Origin: Lachnospiraceae bacterium
GTDB taxonomy: Bacteria > Bacillota > Clostridia > Lachnospirales > Lachnospiraceae
Length of the DNA stretch: 64,000 nt
NCBI GenBank assembly: GCA_910575035.1
Contig: CAJTDL010000002.1
Location: forward strand, 180,964-244,963
Reading direction: 5' to 3'
The stretch's first letter is position 1, and each line of letters begins with the position of its first letter. The notes under the pieces are model-generated. The model searched no databases. It was not told the origin of the DNA and was given only the letters and a program-made list of their open reading frames with translations. This document shows positions 1 through 8,482 of the stretch, piece after piece. Made by a program: the position numbers and the translations under genes.

Positions 1-167
1 ATACATATCATCTTAATTATGTAGTATGCAGATTTTTCCTTCTTTTATACTATAATAATTATGGGCAAAAAAATCAAGAGGTTTCGGCTTTTTTCGTGTA
101 TTTTTATGGGAACACGGTTACTGCCTATGTACTAGGAATGCATAGGGGCTTACTACACTCCGCTTCG

Positions 168-333
168 GCTGTGAAACACTGTCAGTAACTTAGGGGGTGG
201 CAGGGCGCGGCTCCTCCCTGACGGACTCTTACCCACTCCTGCCGCAAGCCACCCCCCCTGACAGCCGCTTACCCACCCTCGTTGCTTGCCAATAAACTCC
301 CTTAAATTACTGACATTGGACATGAATAGCAAC
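168..333. repeat. Modular intergenic repeat, copy 1 (inverted pair)
   Basis: The left arm carries a GTCAGTAACTTA core (about 181-192). The right arm carries the same core in reverse complement and ends in CATGAATAGCAAC at 333. Between them lie two forms of the CTGACGGACTCTTACCCA / CTGACAGCCGCTTACCCACC module, also in opposing context. The same blocks recur near 4.2, 10.4, 23.4, 24.7, 25.6, 33.7, 38.8 and 50.2 kb. The short ORF inside it is a by-product, because copy 8 gives nearly the same peptide. The first 167 bases of the window hold no gene that I can support. Confidence 0.85.
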
Positions 334-372
334 GGCAAAAAACACAGAAAATCAGATTATTTTAGGAAAGCC

Positions 373-401
373 TGGACATTGGGGAAGAATTTTGTTATTT
401 T
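373..401 (+). promoter_or_regulatory. Possible sigma-A promoter of the FNT gene
   Basis: TGGACA at 373-378 and TATTTT at 396-401 are separated by 17 bases, about 80 bases before the FNT start codon. The match is fair, not strong, and rests on spacing and position only. Confidence 0.35.
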
Positions 402-482
402 ATGTTTTAGAAAAGTCCTGCAGGGAAAGATATGGGATTTAGGGAAAATGTATCATAATCTAAGGAAGGAGCATTAGGAAAT

Positions 483-1073
483 ATGGGCAAAATACAAATG
501 TTTGTAAAATCAATTTATGCAGGGTTTATGATCGGGATTGGAGGGATTGTGTACCTGTCTTTGGAAAATAAGATAATTGGGGCTTTAATGTTCTCTTTTG
601 GCCTGCTGACCATTGTGACACAGGAATTTTGTTTGTATACGGGAAAAATCGGGTTTGTGAAAACAATAAGCGAGCTTGGGGATATGGCAATTATTGTTGT
701 TGGAAACTACATAGGGAGCTTTGCGGCTGCAATCCTGGCAAAGGGAGCCCATATGGGCATCAGCAGCACAGAACTGGCGGAGAAAAAATTAGGGAATGAT
801 TTGGGAAACGTATTTTTGCTGTCTGTTTTTTGCGGTGTTATGATGTATCTGGCAATTGACAATTTTAAGAAAAGCGGAAATATTGTATTTATTATTGCGC
901 CGGTTATGATCTTTATATTATCTGGATTCGAGCATTCCGTGGCAAATATGTTTTATTTCCATTTGGCAGGGGCATATGGGGGAAAGGCCTTTTGCTACCT
1001 GCTGGTGATGGTTGTGGGAAATGGCATTGGCGCTAAGGTATTTGGCCTAAAGCCAGAATCCAGTAAAGGCTGA
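483..1073 (+). CDS. Formate/nitrite transporter (FNT) family membrane protein, short form
   Basis: A 196-residue, strongly hydrophobic protein with about six membrane spans. The N-terminal stretch (KSIYAGFMIGIGGIVYLS, then GLLTIVTQEFCLYTGKIG) matches the FNT fold, a pentameric channel for small monocarboxylate or nitrite-type anions in the cytoplasmic membrane. It is shorter than FocA/NirC (about 260-285 residues), so the loops and C-terminus are trimmed. Substrate cannot be told from the sequence. An AAGGAAGGAG-like ribosome site sits just before the ATG. It stands alone: repeat upstream, terminator at its 3' end, next gene on the other strand. Family assignment is fairly safe, substrate is open. 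Confidence 0.75.
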   Translation: MGKIQMFVKSIYAGFMIGIGGIVYLSLENKIIGALMFSFGLLTIVTQEFCLYTGKIGFVKTISELGDMAIIVVGNYIGSFAAAILAKGAHMGISSTELAEKKLGNDLGNVFLLSVFCGVMMYLAIDNFKKSGNIVFIIAPVMIFILSGFEHSVANMFYFHLAGAYGGKAFCYLLVMVVGNGIGAKVFGLKPESSKG

Positions 1074-1103
1074 ATCCCTTCTTAGACAGGATTCTGGCAT
1101 TTT
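1052..1103 (+). terminator. Terminator overlapping the 3' end of the FNT gene
   Basis: GCCAGAATCC at 1052-1061 pairs with GGATTCTGGC at 1089-1098 and is followed by TTTT. The left arm lies inside the last codons of the FNT gene. The loop is long (27 bases), so strength is uncertain. Confidence 0.55.
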
Positions 1104-1179
1104 GAAACGGGATGGCCAGTAAACATTGCTGACGGTGCAGCGCCCTGGCAAATAATCTGACAGGGCATACTGAGCCATT

Positions 1180-2046
1180 CTAATCAAATATCATTTCATC
1201 AACTGTCACAAATTCATACCCTTGTTTTTGAAGGGTGTCAATAATTTCCATGGCTGCTGTCACAGAGGTTTCATATCCGTCATGCATTAGGATAATATCA
1301 TTTTCCTGAACGTCGTTTAGGGTTTTTTCCACAATCTTGGCATGGTTCTGGATAGACCAGTCCAGGGTATCCACATCCCAAAGGACTTCTACCATATTCA
1401 TTTTGCAGTCCAGCTCTTTATGCCAATCCCCAAAGGGCGGGCGAAGGTAAGAAGGGTATATGCCTGTGATTCCATAAATCAACTCATTGGTACGGGTTAC
1501 CTGGGCGCAGGCCTGGTCCATGGTCAGTTTGCTCAATTGTTCGTGTTTGTAGGAATGGTTGCCTATCAGGTGCCCTTCCTCCTGGATCTGCTTTACAATC
1601 TCTGGATATTTTTCCACTTCCTCTCCCAACAGGAAAAAGGTTGCTTTTACATTGCGCTCTTTTAGGGCTGCCAGCATTTCTGGCGTATATTGTGGATGGG
1701 GGCCGTCGTCAAAGGTAATGGCCACCTTCTTTTTTTCTGTATTCCCTTCGGATGTTTGGCCTGTTCCCTGGCTATCCCCATTCTTTGGTAATCCAACAGC
1801 CTCCTGGCTCTCTCCGCCTTGCAAAGACAGCGTGCTTTGTGAATGGCTGGTATCCCTTTGGGTTCCTTCCTGAACATGGATGGCAGATACAAAAGCCTGC
1901 CATACAGCCTCTCCTTTCCCCATTCCGCTAACAAGCAAAAAAGCCACCACACAGATACAAGCCAGATCAAAATTCAGGCATTTTTCCCAAAAACATGTTT
2001 TCTTTTTGCCCCTCTCTTTCGGTTTCCAACGGTATTTTCCCAGCAT
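1180..2046 (-). CDS. Polysaccharide deacetylase (NodB homology domain), membrane-anchored
   Basis: A 288-residue carbohydrate esterase family 4 protein, probably a peptidoglycan N-acetylglucosamine deacetylase acting outside the membrane. Residues 1-30 are basic, followed by a hydrophobic signal/anchor (about 27-43). A low-complexity Ser/Gln/Glu linker follows (about 55-105). The NodB domain begins at KVAITFDDGPHP, which supplies the catalytic and metal Asp pair. The zinc His motif is HSYKHEQLS (H-S-x-x-H type), the RPPFGDW motif follows, and LMHDG near the end carries the second catalytic-region His. All key motifs are intact, so activity is expected. It is transcribed alone on this strand, 79 bases after the DUF5808 gene. 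Confidence 0.9.
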   Translation of the reverse strand: MLGKYRWKPKERGKKKTCFWEKCLNFDLACICVVAFLLVSGMGKGEAVWQAFVSAIHVQEGTQRDTSHSQSTLSLQGGESQEAVGLPKNGDSQGTGQTSEGNTEKKKVAITFDDGPHPQYTPEMLAALKERNVKATFFLLGEEVEKYPEIVKQIQEEGHLIGNHSYKHEQLSKLTMDQACAQVTRTNELIYGITGIYPSYLRPPFGDWHKELDCKMNMVEVLWDVDTLDWSIQNHAKIVEKTLNDVQENDIILMHDGYETSVTAAMEIIDTLQKQGYEFVTVDEMIFD

Positions 2047-2125
2047 CTAACGCATACTCCATAGATGTTTCCCTCTAATATATGAAGGAAAGGATGTACC
2101 ATATGAGCCCAGCTTATGAAAACCT

Positions 2126-3547
2126 TCAGATAGTTCCCTCCTCTTGCAGCACATGAAAAATCTCCATCGTTTCGCCTCCTTCATGGCTGCCCAGCAAATA
2201 CAAAACGCCTTCTTTTGTCTCAACCATGAGGAAGGGAGCTTGGCGGGGATCCAGGCAGACATTTAATTCTTTTCTGTCAGCGCTGCTGTAATAATCCCCT
2301 TTTTCCACAGTGCGCATTGCCGTTCCGCTTCGGCGCCTCATATCCGGCCTTTCCTGGAGCAGGGAGACTGATTTTATGTCTGAATTTTTAATTCGGTAAA
2401 CCTCTTTCCAATGATGGGCTATGACCATGCCATTCTCATAAGAAAGGGATACTGGCGTAAATTCCTCTGCCACTGTCCAGGCACATACCCCCACCATGCT
2501 TAAGAAAAGCGCTGACACTGTTACAATCGTCCCATACCGGATCTTAGGCTTTGCCATATTTCCGGTAAGCCCCATTCCCGTTCGATTTTCTACCATAGAA
2601 CGGCTATCCTTTTCATTATAATAAAACATCCCCCAAATCCAATATGCATCCTCATCTTGGGCGGCAAAAGCCCCCGCCTCATATTTCTCATTGGCTTTTT
2701 CCATCCTGCGGCCGCACACCCATAATATGCCCAAGCTTCCTAAACTAAAGAAAAATCCAACCCCCGCAACAACCCAGAAAAAATATTCGTAAGGAAGGTG
2801 GAAAGCCATCAATATGCCCCAATTCATCCCTCCTGCCATCCACGCAAGCACAGCGCAGCATTTCCCCCATTGGTACCCACGCACCCTTGTAAACTGCTGA
2901 TTCACCTGCGTATCCCCAGAAACCACATGGGTGCGCTGTTTTCCCATCAGAAATAGGAACAGAGGAAACAGAAAAACACCTGCCGCCATAATCACCAAAA
3001 CCCTCTCACACTCCCAAAGATCCGGCATCTGAGGATTGTGCCAGATCCTATGTAAAAATAACTCCGCCACAATGGGCATTGTGCCAAACACACATCCTAA
3101 ATACAGGCTTTTTCGAAAAAACCTTGGTTTCCTGGCAGCTGCGGCTGTCACATCCACAAATACCTTCCTTGCTGCGGTTTCTGTCCTTGGCAAGGTATCC
3201 TGGAATGCCCGTTTTTGCCCCATCATTTTCTGATTCGCCTGGACAAAGGGAACAAACAAAGCAGCCATTGTAAAAAACACCCATAAAATCTGGCCTGAAA
3301 CCATAAGGGACTCATAATCCACAGCCAATGTCGCCAGAAAAACAAGGAAGCAAAGCAATGCCCAAGTATTCAGGCGCCGCTTATAAGACCTCTGTATCTC
3401 CTGCACCTGCCTGCTTTCCCTGGCTCCTTCCCATAATGTCACGCCGTATAAAATGCCATTTTTCTCTTTTCCGCAATAATACAAAACACCATAAAGTATT
3501 GGTAAGAGAGGCAGCATAGAGACTGCCATCATAATTTTTAACCCCAT
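2126..3547 (-). CDS. DUF1648/DUF5808-type multi-spanning membrane protein
   Basis: A 473-residue integral membrane protein of unknown function. The N-terminal third has paired hydrophobic segments (about 5-25, 60-105). The middle has four more spans (about 145-280). A DUF5808-like signature (YWIWGMFYYNEKDSRSMVE, then a GMGLTGNMA stretch) sits near residue 310, followed by one more span and a soluble tail of about 110 residues resembling a PH-like module. It lies 74 bases downstream of a YtrA-type GntR regulator on the same strand, and such pairs are common in Firmicutes. The likely reading is a repressor controlling a membrane stress or transport protein, which is inference. Confidence 0.7.
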   Translation of the reverse strand: MGLKIMMAVSMLPLLPILYGVLYYCGKEKNGILYGVTLWEGARESRQVQEIQRSYKRRLNTWALLCFLVFLATLAVDYESLMVSGQILWVFFTMAALFVPFVQANQKMMGQKRAFQDTLPRTETAARKVFVDVTAAAARKPRFFRKSLYLGCVFGTMPIVAELFLHRIWHNPQMPDLWECERVLVIMAAGVFLFPLFLFLMGKQRTHVVSGDTQVNQQFTRVRGYQWGKCCAVLAWMAGGMNWGILMAFHLPYEYFFWVVAGVGFFFSLGSLGILWVCGRRMEKANEKYEAGAFAAQDEDAYWIWGMFYYNEKDSRSMVENRTGMGLTGNMAKPKIRYGTIVTVSALFLSMVGVCAWTVAEEFTPVSLSYENGMVIAHHWKEVYRIKNSDIKSVSLLQERPDMRRRSGTAMRTVEKGDYYSSADRKELNVCLDPRQAPFLMVETKEGVLYLLGSHEGGETMEIFHVLQEEGTI

Positions 3548-3621
3548 TCCCTGTCACCTCCATATGCCAACGCATAACTAACGGGACTATTCCATGCCTG
3601 TCATTACATACCAAACGCCCC

Positions 3622-4068
3622 CTAAAATGCCTCCGCTTCTGTAAGCGCTAAAGGAACGCCCATTGCAGGCTTTGCATCCTCCATTGATGGGTTCTGTGCC
3701 TTATCGCCCCCATAGGCCTGACTGCACAAATCCAGAAATTCCTCCTTAGAGAATCCCGCTATTTTCGCTTCTGCCGCTAGTAATCCCAAGCTCTTTTGCA
3801 TCTTGCCTTCCAAAGCCCGAGGCTTTTGGCTGGCACATTGGATGGTCGCGCCGTTACGCCTGTCTGTGATAAGATACCCTTCTTGCTTCAGAAGCTGATA
3901 TGCTTTGTTGACTGTCATAGTGTTAATCCCCGCCTCCTGGGCAAGGGTACGGATGGCAGGCAGCTTATCACCATCATGAAAAATGCCACTGGCAACCGCC
4001 TGTACAACCTGATCCCGGATCTGTTGATAAATCGGTGTGCTGCTGGCAAAATCCAACTCCATAATCAT
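3622..4068 (-). CDS. GntR-family transcriptional regulator, YtrA subfamily
   Basis: A 148-residue regulator. The N-terminal winged helix-turn-helix (about 10-75) has the GntR signature: IYQQIRDQVVQAVASGIF, then LPAIRTLAQEAGINTMTVNKAYQLL. The short C-terminal part, about 70 residues with no large ligand domain, fits the YtrA subfamily. GGGAGG lies 10 bases before the first ATG; a second ATG two codons later is possible. A perfect palindrome over the promoter region (4099-4117) suggests it represses its own operon with the DUF5808 gene. Confidence 0.88.
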   Translation of the reverse strand: MIMELDFASSTPIYQQIRDQVVQAVASGIFHDGDKLPAIRTLAQEAGINTMTVNKAYQLLKQEGYLITDRRNGATIQCASQKPRALEGKMQKSLGLLAAEAKIAGFSKEEFLDLCSQAYGGDKAQNPSMEDAKPAMGVPLALTEAEAF

Positions 4069-4098
4069 CCCTGGACACCTCCCGCCCTTCTCTAATTT

Positions 4099-4117
4099 GT
4101 ATTATATAGTATAATAC
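4099..4117 (-). promoter_or_regulatory. Perfect 19-bp palindrome, likely GntR operator
   Basis: GTATTATATAGTATAATAC is an 8-3-8 perfect inverted repeat, 31 bases upstream of the GntR start. It contains a TATAAT-like -10, so a bound dimer would block transcription. Position and symmetry fit YtrA-type operators; binding is inferred. Confidence 0.7.
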
Positions 4118-4164
4118 ATACACTACAAACTGTCAAGGCAAATCTTAAACCATATGTAAGCAAG

Positions 4165-4262
4165 GTTACTATTCATGGACAATGTCAGTAACTTAAGAGA
4201 TTTTATCGGCTGGCTGCATAATGCTGGGGGATAGATTTGCGGCTGTCAGGGCAGGAGCGATA
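4165..4262. repeat. Modular intergenic repeat, copy 2
   Basis: Begins GTTACTATTCATGGACAATG, continues GTCAGTAACTTAAGAGATTT and reaches a GCGGCTGTCAGGGCAGGAG module near 4240. It lies between the divergent GntR and Ogt genes. Confidence 0.8.
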
Positions 4263-4408
4263 GGCTTGACCCATTTTCCTAAAATCCCCAAAAATAATAT
4301 CCCCCAAACATTGACAACGCAATCCAAGGCGAATAAAATACCTATCATAGATACCCCTGCCTATATAACTTCCAAAACTGGCACACGAAATAACAGGAGG
4401 TACATACC

Positions 4409-4942
4409 ATGAACTACACCCACCCTTATCCTTCCCCCCTGGGAAACATCACCCTTGCAAGCAACGGCGAACAGCTTACCGGATTGTGGTTTGATGGGCA
4501 AAAATATTTTGGCAGCACGCTCACACATGAATCCACGCAAAAAAACCTGCCCATCTTTGATCAGGCAGGCCATTGGCTGGATATTTATTTTAGCGGAATA
4601 TCACCCGATTTCACCCCGCCATTATCCCTGAAAGCAACCCCTTTTTGCAAAACAGTCTGGAGTATCCTACGCACTGTCCCCTATGGGCAGACTATAACCT
4701 ATGGTGAGGTCAGCCGCCAAATTGCACGGCAAAAAGGCATTCCTGCCATGTCTCCCCAGGCAGTCGGCAACGCAGTAGCCCGCAATCCCATCTCCTTGGT
4801 CATCCCCTGCCACAGAGTCATAGGAAGCAACGGAAGCCTGACAGGCTATGCCGGGGGCATTGATAAAAAAGTGAAATTACTTTCCTTAGAGAAGGCAGAC
4901 ATGGCAAATTTTTTCATCCCCACAAAGGGAACCGCCTTATAA
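4409..4942 (+). CDS. ogt: Methylated-DNA-protein-cysteine methyltransferase (Ogt type)
   Basis: A 177-residue DNA repair protein that takes methyl groups from O6-methylguanine and O4-methylthymine onto its own cysteine. The N-terminal ribonuclease-H-like region (about 1-75) precedes the DNA-binding/active-site domain: PYGQTITYGEVS, then AVGNAVARNPISLVIPCHRVIG, which contains the acceptor Cys in PCHR and the Asn hinge. GAGGTACATACC precedes the ATG. A second, smaller family member follows 24 bases later, so the two probably share a transcript. Confidence 0.93.
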   Translation: MNYTHPYPSPLGNITLASNGEQLTGLWFDGQKYFGSTLTHESTQKNLPIFDQAGHWLDIYFSGISPDFTPPLSLKATPFCKTVWSILRTVPYGQTITYGEVSRQIARQKGIPAMSPQAVGNAVARNPISLVIPCHRVIGSNGSLTGYAGGIDKKVKLLSLEKADMANFFIPTKGTAL

Positions 4943-4966
4943 AGTTTAAGATTGGAGGAAGGGCAC

Positions 4967-5347
4967 ATGGGCACTGTATTAACAGATAAGCTAACTCATG
5001 GCGCACTATCAACAGGCCAGTTGAAAAAAGGGCATAAAACACATACTGCCTTAACAGAAGGGCTAATTTATGAGATACTGTCTGCCGTAGGGGAAGTGCC
5101 AGAAGGCAAAGTCGCTTCCTATGGGCAGATTGCCAGGCTGATTGGGCGGGAAAAAAACGCACGGCTTGTAGGGAAGGTTTTAAGCATGTCAGAATATTAC
5201 GGAGACTACCCCTGCCACCGTATTGTAAACCATGCCGGGCGCCTGGCGCCGCATTTTCACCGGCAGCGGGATTTGCTCCTTCAAGAACATATCATATTCA
5301 AGGGCAATGGCTGCGTTGACATGAAAAAATGCCAATGGGATTATTGA
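4967..5347 (+). CDS. Small MGMT/alkyltransferase-like family protein
   Basis: A 126-residue protein consisting of the DNA-binding domain of the MGMT family without the N-terminal domain of Ogt, plus about 30 extra N-terminal residues. Visible motifs are VPEGKVASYGQIARLIG and YPCHRIVNHAGRLAP. The Cys of PCHR is kept, unlike classical ATL proteins where it is Trp, so it might act as a true acceptor. GGAGGAA at 4954-4960 supports the ATG at 4967 over an in-frame TTG at 4952. Its last 7 bases overlap the convergent MATE gene. Confidence 0.85.
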   Translation: MGTVLTDKLTHGALSTGQLKKGHKTHTALTEGLIYEILSAVGEVPEGKVASYGQIARLIGREKNARLVGKVLSMSEYYGDYPCHRIVNHAGRLAPHFHRQRDLLLQEHIIFKGNGCVDMKKCQWDY

Positions 5348-6681
5348 TTTTTTATTATTTTCCACACATAAATCCCAGTATAAACCGCCATAATCCCAGA
5401 TACCGTTGGAGCCACTGTGCCGATAATGCCAAGGCTTCCGGGAACCTTGGCGCATACCAGGCCAATCAGCGGCATGCGCAAGGCTAATGCGCCAAAACAG
5501 CAGCTTACCATCGTAAACAAAGTTTTTCCACGGCCATTCAGATAGCCATTCAGGCTAAACACAAACAGCACACAGAGATAATCAAAGCTGCAGGTTCGGA
5601 AAAATGGGATTCCCGCCTGGATAATGGCTGCATCTGATGAAAATACCCCAATCATCGTTTCTGGTGAAATCTGCGCCCAAAGAAAAAACGCAAGGGAAAA
5701 AGGCAGGGCTCCTGCAATTCCAATCAGAAGAGCCTGGCTCATGCGTTTATATTTTCCCGCGCCAAAATTCTGCGCTACCACAGAAGACAATGCACTGGCC
5801 ACAGAGGTGGCTGGAAGCATGGCAAAGACATCATATTTGCTGGCAATCCCCACAGCCGAGGCAGATGAGACACCCAGGGCATTTGTCACAGAAGTCAGGT
5901 ACAGGAAGGACAGGCGCACCATGCATTCCTGCAGGGAAATAGGGATTCCCACACATATCAATTCGCGGGCTTGCTTTCTATAAATCTTGAAATTCCGCAG
6001 GCGAAAGGAGAAAATAAAATTCCGCCTGTTGAGGTAACAGGCAGCCCACACCATGCTAAAAGCCTGGGAAAAAATAGTAGCAAAGGCTGCGCCTTTTACC
6101 CCAAGATTCATATAACGGATAAACACAATGTCCCCTATCACATTCCATACGCCGGCAATGGCCACAAACAGCAAGGGGCTTTTTGAGTCTCCATATCCGC
6201 GCAGGATGGCGCTGATAGCATTATAGCCGCAGATAAACACCACCCCTGCCCCGCAGACACAGACATATTCTTTTGCCAGGGCAAAGGATTCTGCCGGCGT
6301 TTTTAATGCCCTCAGGATTCCATCAGAAAACAGGATCAGCAGTACGCTAAGCGCCAGCCCTACGATAAAAAACAGGCAAAGGCTGGAACTAATCGTCCTT
6401 TTTACTTCTTCTGGGGCTTTTCTGCCCACATATTTTCCAACTGTCACTGTGGCTCCTAAAGTCAGGCCAGAAATCATGCTGGTGATAATCTGGGTCACCT
6501 GCGTCCCTGTCGAAACCGCCGCAATGGATTCCGGAGGGCAATACCAGCCTATAACCATCAAGTCTACGGCTCCGTACAAAGCCTGGATTAAATTTGCCAA
6601 TAAGAAAGGAACAGAAAAGAACAGCACTGTCTTTACCATGTTCCCTTCTGTTAAATCATATTTTTCATCCATACCCAACAC
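5341..6681 (-). CDS. MATE-family efflux transporter
   Basis: A 446-residue, 12-span multi-antimicrobial extrusion protein (NorM/DinF-like) that exports organic cations or metabolites, probably by Na+ or H+ antiport. The N-terminal DLTEGNMVKTVLFFSVPFLLANLIQALYG start and the internal two-fold repeat (second half near residue 235, ELICVGIPISLQECMV) are typical. Length is normal. It appears monocistronic, and its 3' end overlaps the alkyltransferase-like gene by 7 bases. Substrate is unknown. Confidence 0.9.
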   Translation of the reverse strand: MLGMDEKYDLTEGNMVKTVLFFSVPFLLANLIQALYGAVDLMVIGWYCPPESIAAVSTGTQVTQIITSMISGLTLGATVTVGKYVGRKAPEEVKRTISSSLCLFFIVGLALSVLLILFSDGILRALKTPAESFALAKEYVCVCGAGVVFICGYNAISAILRGYGDSKSPLLFVAIAGVWNVIGDIVFIRYMNLGVKGAAFATIFSQAFSMVWAACYLNRRNFIFSFRLRNFKIYRKQARELICVGIPISLQECMVRLSFLYLTSVTNALGVSSASAVGIASKYDVFAMLPATSVASALSSVVAQNFGAGKYKRMSQALLIGIAGALPFSLAFFLWAQISPETMIGVFSSDAAIIQAGIPFFRTCSFDYLCVLFVFSLNGYLNGRGKTLFTMVSCCFGALALRMPLIGLVCAKVPGSLGIIGTVAPTVSGIMAVYTGIYVWKIIKNQ

Positions 6682-6766
6682 CTTAGAACCTGAAAATTTT
6701 CTACAAAGGCATTATAACATGGAAAAGGCAGAATTGCTACCATAATACATTCCTGCACCATTATTT

Positions 6767-7528
6767 TCAATAACTGAATAAAAGAACTGCACTTCCCAAA
6801 ACAGCCAGAACAACCCCCGTCACACGGTTCAGCACCGCGGCGCTTGCCTTATTTGCAAACTTAGCCGCAATCCTTGCCCATAATAGCGTAGATGCCACAC
6901 AAAAGGCCAGACACCATAAATCAGGCATCCCCCCAATGGCAAAATGGCTGGCCGCCCCAGTGAAGGCGGTAAATGCCATAATAAATACGCTTGTCCCAAC
7001 TGCAGTCTTTAATTCATAGCCCAGGACACTGGTTAAGAGCAGCAGCATCATCATGCCGCCCCCTGCGCCCACAAAACCGCATATAAAGCCGATTACAATA
7101 CCGCTAATGATGGACTGGATGAGCCGCTTCCTGCCGCTGGCCGCTTCCATGGATTCCTTGGTAGCCATAACGGGCTTTACAATAAATTTAATTCCCAGCA
7201 GCAACGTCATAAATACAGAAAAATTTCCCATTGTAGCGTTCGGCACAAAGCTTGCCGCCCAGCTTCCAAACAGGGTGAACAGCAGTACCATAACCATCAT
7301 AACCAGCCCGTTGCGGATATCCAGATTTTTATTCTTCCCATAAGTATACGCACTGACCGCGCTTGCCAGCACGTCGCTTGCCAATGCAATGCCAACTGCC
7401 TCATAAGCCGGCATCCCCAGAAAGGTGATTAGCATCGGGCTGATCACAGCTGCCGCGCTCATACCGGCAAACCCTGTCCCAAGGCCGGCACCAATACCTG
7501 CTACAAAACAAATCAGGAACTGAAACAT
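6767..7528 (-). CDS. TauE/SafE-family (TSUP) anion permease
   Basis: A 253-residue membrane protein with about eight spans, built as two repeats: GIGAGLGTGFAGMSAAAVISPML near the N-terminus and IGFICGFVGAGGGMMMLLLLT near residue 155. This is the sulfite exporter TauE/SafE family, which moves sulfite, sulfoacetate or related sulfur anions. The start codon overlaps the stop of the MarR gene by one base (TAATG), so it is translationally coupled to it and presumably controlled by it. The actual substrate is not visible. Confidence 0.88.
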   Translation of the reverse strand: MFQFLICFVAGIGAGLGTGFAGMSAAAVISPMLITFLGMPAYEAVGIALASDVLASAVSAYTYGKNKNLDIRNGLVMMVMVLLFTLFGSWAASFVPNATMGNFSVFMTLLLGIKFIVKPVMATKESMEAASGRKRLIQSIISGIVIGFICGFVGAGGGMMMLLLLTSVLGYELKTAVGTSVFIMAFTAFTGAASHFAIGGMPDLWCLAFCVASTLLWARIAAKFANKASAAVLNRVTGVVLAVLGSAVLLFSY

Positions 7529-7968
7529 TACTTTACCTCCTTCAAGTGATAATGGATATTTTCCATTATTTGAGCCATACAGCGCTTCATGCCTGTAAGA
7601 TCTTCTTCTGAAATTCCCTGTACCATAATCCCCAGAAACCGTTCCTGTGCCCGCCTCCCCTCACTGACCAACGGATCCGCTTTGCTACACAGCATCAAAT
7701 GCGCAGTCTTTCGATTTTCCTTCTGGTATTTCTTTGCAAGGTAACCGCCTTTTTCTAAAAGGGCTATGGATATAGAAACCTGGGATTTTGATAAATAACG
7801 GATCTCTACTATATCCTTTGCCGTATCGTAACAAGGGTTATTGGCCAAAAACAACAGGATATCTAATTCCATACGGGTAACCCCATGTTTTTGACAAACC
7901 TCCCCAACACAGTTTGCATACAGCGCCTTAATTGCATTATGGTGCTCCCACAGATTTAATGGTATCAT
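7528..7968 (-). CDS. MarR-family transcriptional regulator
   Basis: A 146-residue winged-helix repressor. The DNA-binding part is GVTRMELDILLFLANNP, then TAKDIVEIRYLSKSQVSISIALLEKGGYLAKKYQKENRKTAHL with the wing. Flanking helices form the dimer interface. It is first in a two-gene operon with the TSUP permease. A palindrome just upstream (7982-7999) is the probable autoregulatory site. The ligand is unknown; a sulfur compound or oxidant would suit the partner gene, which is inference. Confidence 0.88.
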   Translation of the reverse strand: MIPLNLWEHHNAIKALYANCVGEVCQKHGVTRMELDILLFLANNPCYDTAKDIVEIRYLSKSQVSISIALLEKGGYLAKKYQKENRKTAHLMLCSKADPLVSEGRRAQERFLGIMVQGISEEDLTGMKRCMAQIMENIHYHLKEVK

Positions 7969-7981
7969 CTTCTCTCTCCCT

Positions 7982-7999
7982 TAGTTCTTTTTTGAACTA
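7982..7999 (-). promoter_or_regulatory. Inverted repeat, probable MarR operator
   Basis: TAGTTC-TTTTTT-GAACTA (6-6-6) lies 14 bases upstream of the MarR start codon. MarR dimers bind such short palindromes, so autoregulation is likely. Binding is inferred from position and symmetry. Confidence 0.6.
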
Positions 8000-8242
8000 T
8001 TTTAATGAAAAAATTGTAAATGTCAAGTAAATTTTTTGTTAACTGAAATTGTTTTCACCAAAATCCACAAGAAAATTTCCAGAAAATTGTTAAAATCGCC
8101 AATATACAAAATAGAATTTTCCGTGTATTATGATATGCAAGTGAAAACGGTAACACAGCCATTTTCACTGCATCTTGTAAAAACATGCAAGACCATTCTA
8201 AATCGGAATGACCAACAAAATCATGATAAGGAGGAACATATT

Positions 8243-8470
8243 ATGCAGCAGCAAGTGAATGTAAGGTTTCATGATGTTGAGCAGATCAGGCAGTTTGTAA
8301 GTATCATTGACAAGATTGACGCAAATTTTGATTTGGGTTCTGGACAGAGAATCGTTGATGCAAAATCCATCCTCGGAGTGATGGCGCTGGATTTTTCCGG
8401 GCCGCTACAGTTAAAATACGATTCGCAAGATGCTGGAATTGAAGAAAAAATTATGCCGTTTTTGATTTAA
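8243..8470 (+). CDS. HPr-like (PtsH fold) protein lacking the phospho-histidine signature
   Basis: A 75-residue protein. AAGGAGG at 8228-8234 fixes the ATG at 8243; the longer open frame upstream is not coding. The segment DAKSILGVMALDFSGPLQL aligns with the HPr regulatory-serine region (KSIMGVMSL), so the Ser46 equivalent is present. The GIHARPA active-site motif is absent: the aligned stretch reads VRFHDVEQIRQFV, with Asp at the His15 position and a His one residue earlier. It therefore probably cannot carry phosphate from Enzyme I, like Bacillus Crh. It is a single-gene unit closed by a strong terminator. The regulatory role is inference. Confidence 0.75.
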   Translation: MQQQVNVRFHDVEQIRQFVSIIDKIDANFDLGSGQRIVDAKSILGVMALDFSGPLQLKYDSQDAGIEEKIMPFLI

Positions 8471-8482
8471 TCAACGGAACAG

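Noticed and set aside
286-477. Short plus-strand frame beginning in repeat copy 1
   Set aside because: Its first codons come from the repeat core and recur in copy 8; no ribosome site and no homology.
8036-8242. Longer N-terminus for the HPr-like gene
   Set aside because: The best ribosome site is directly before the ATG at 8243, and the upstream part is AT-rich promoter-like sequence.
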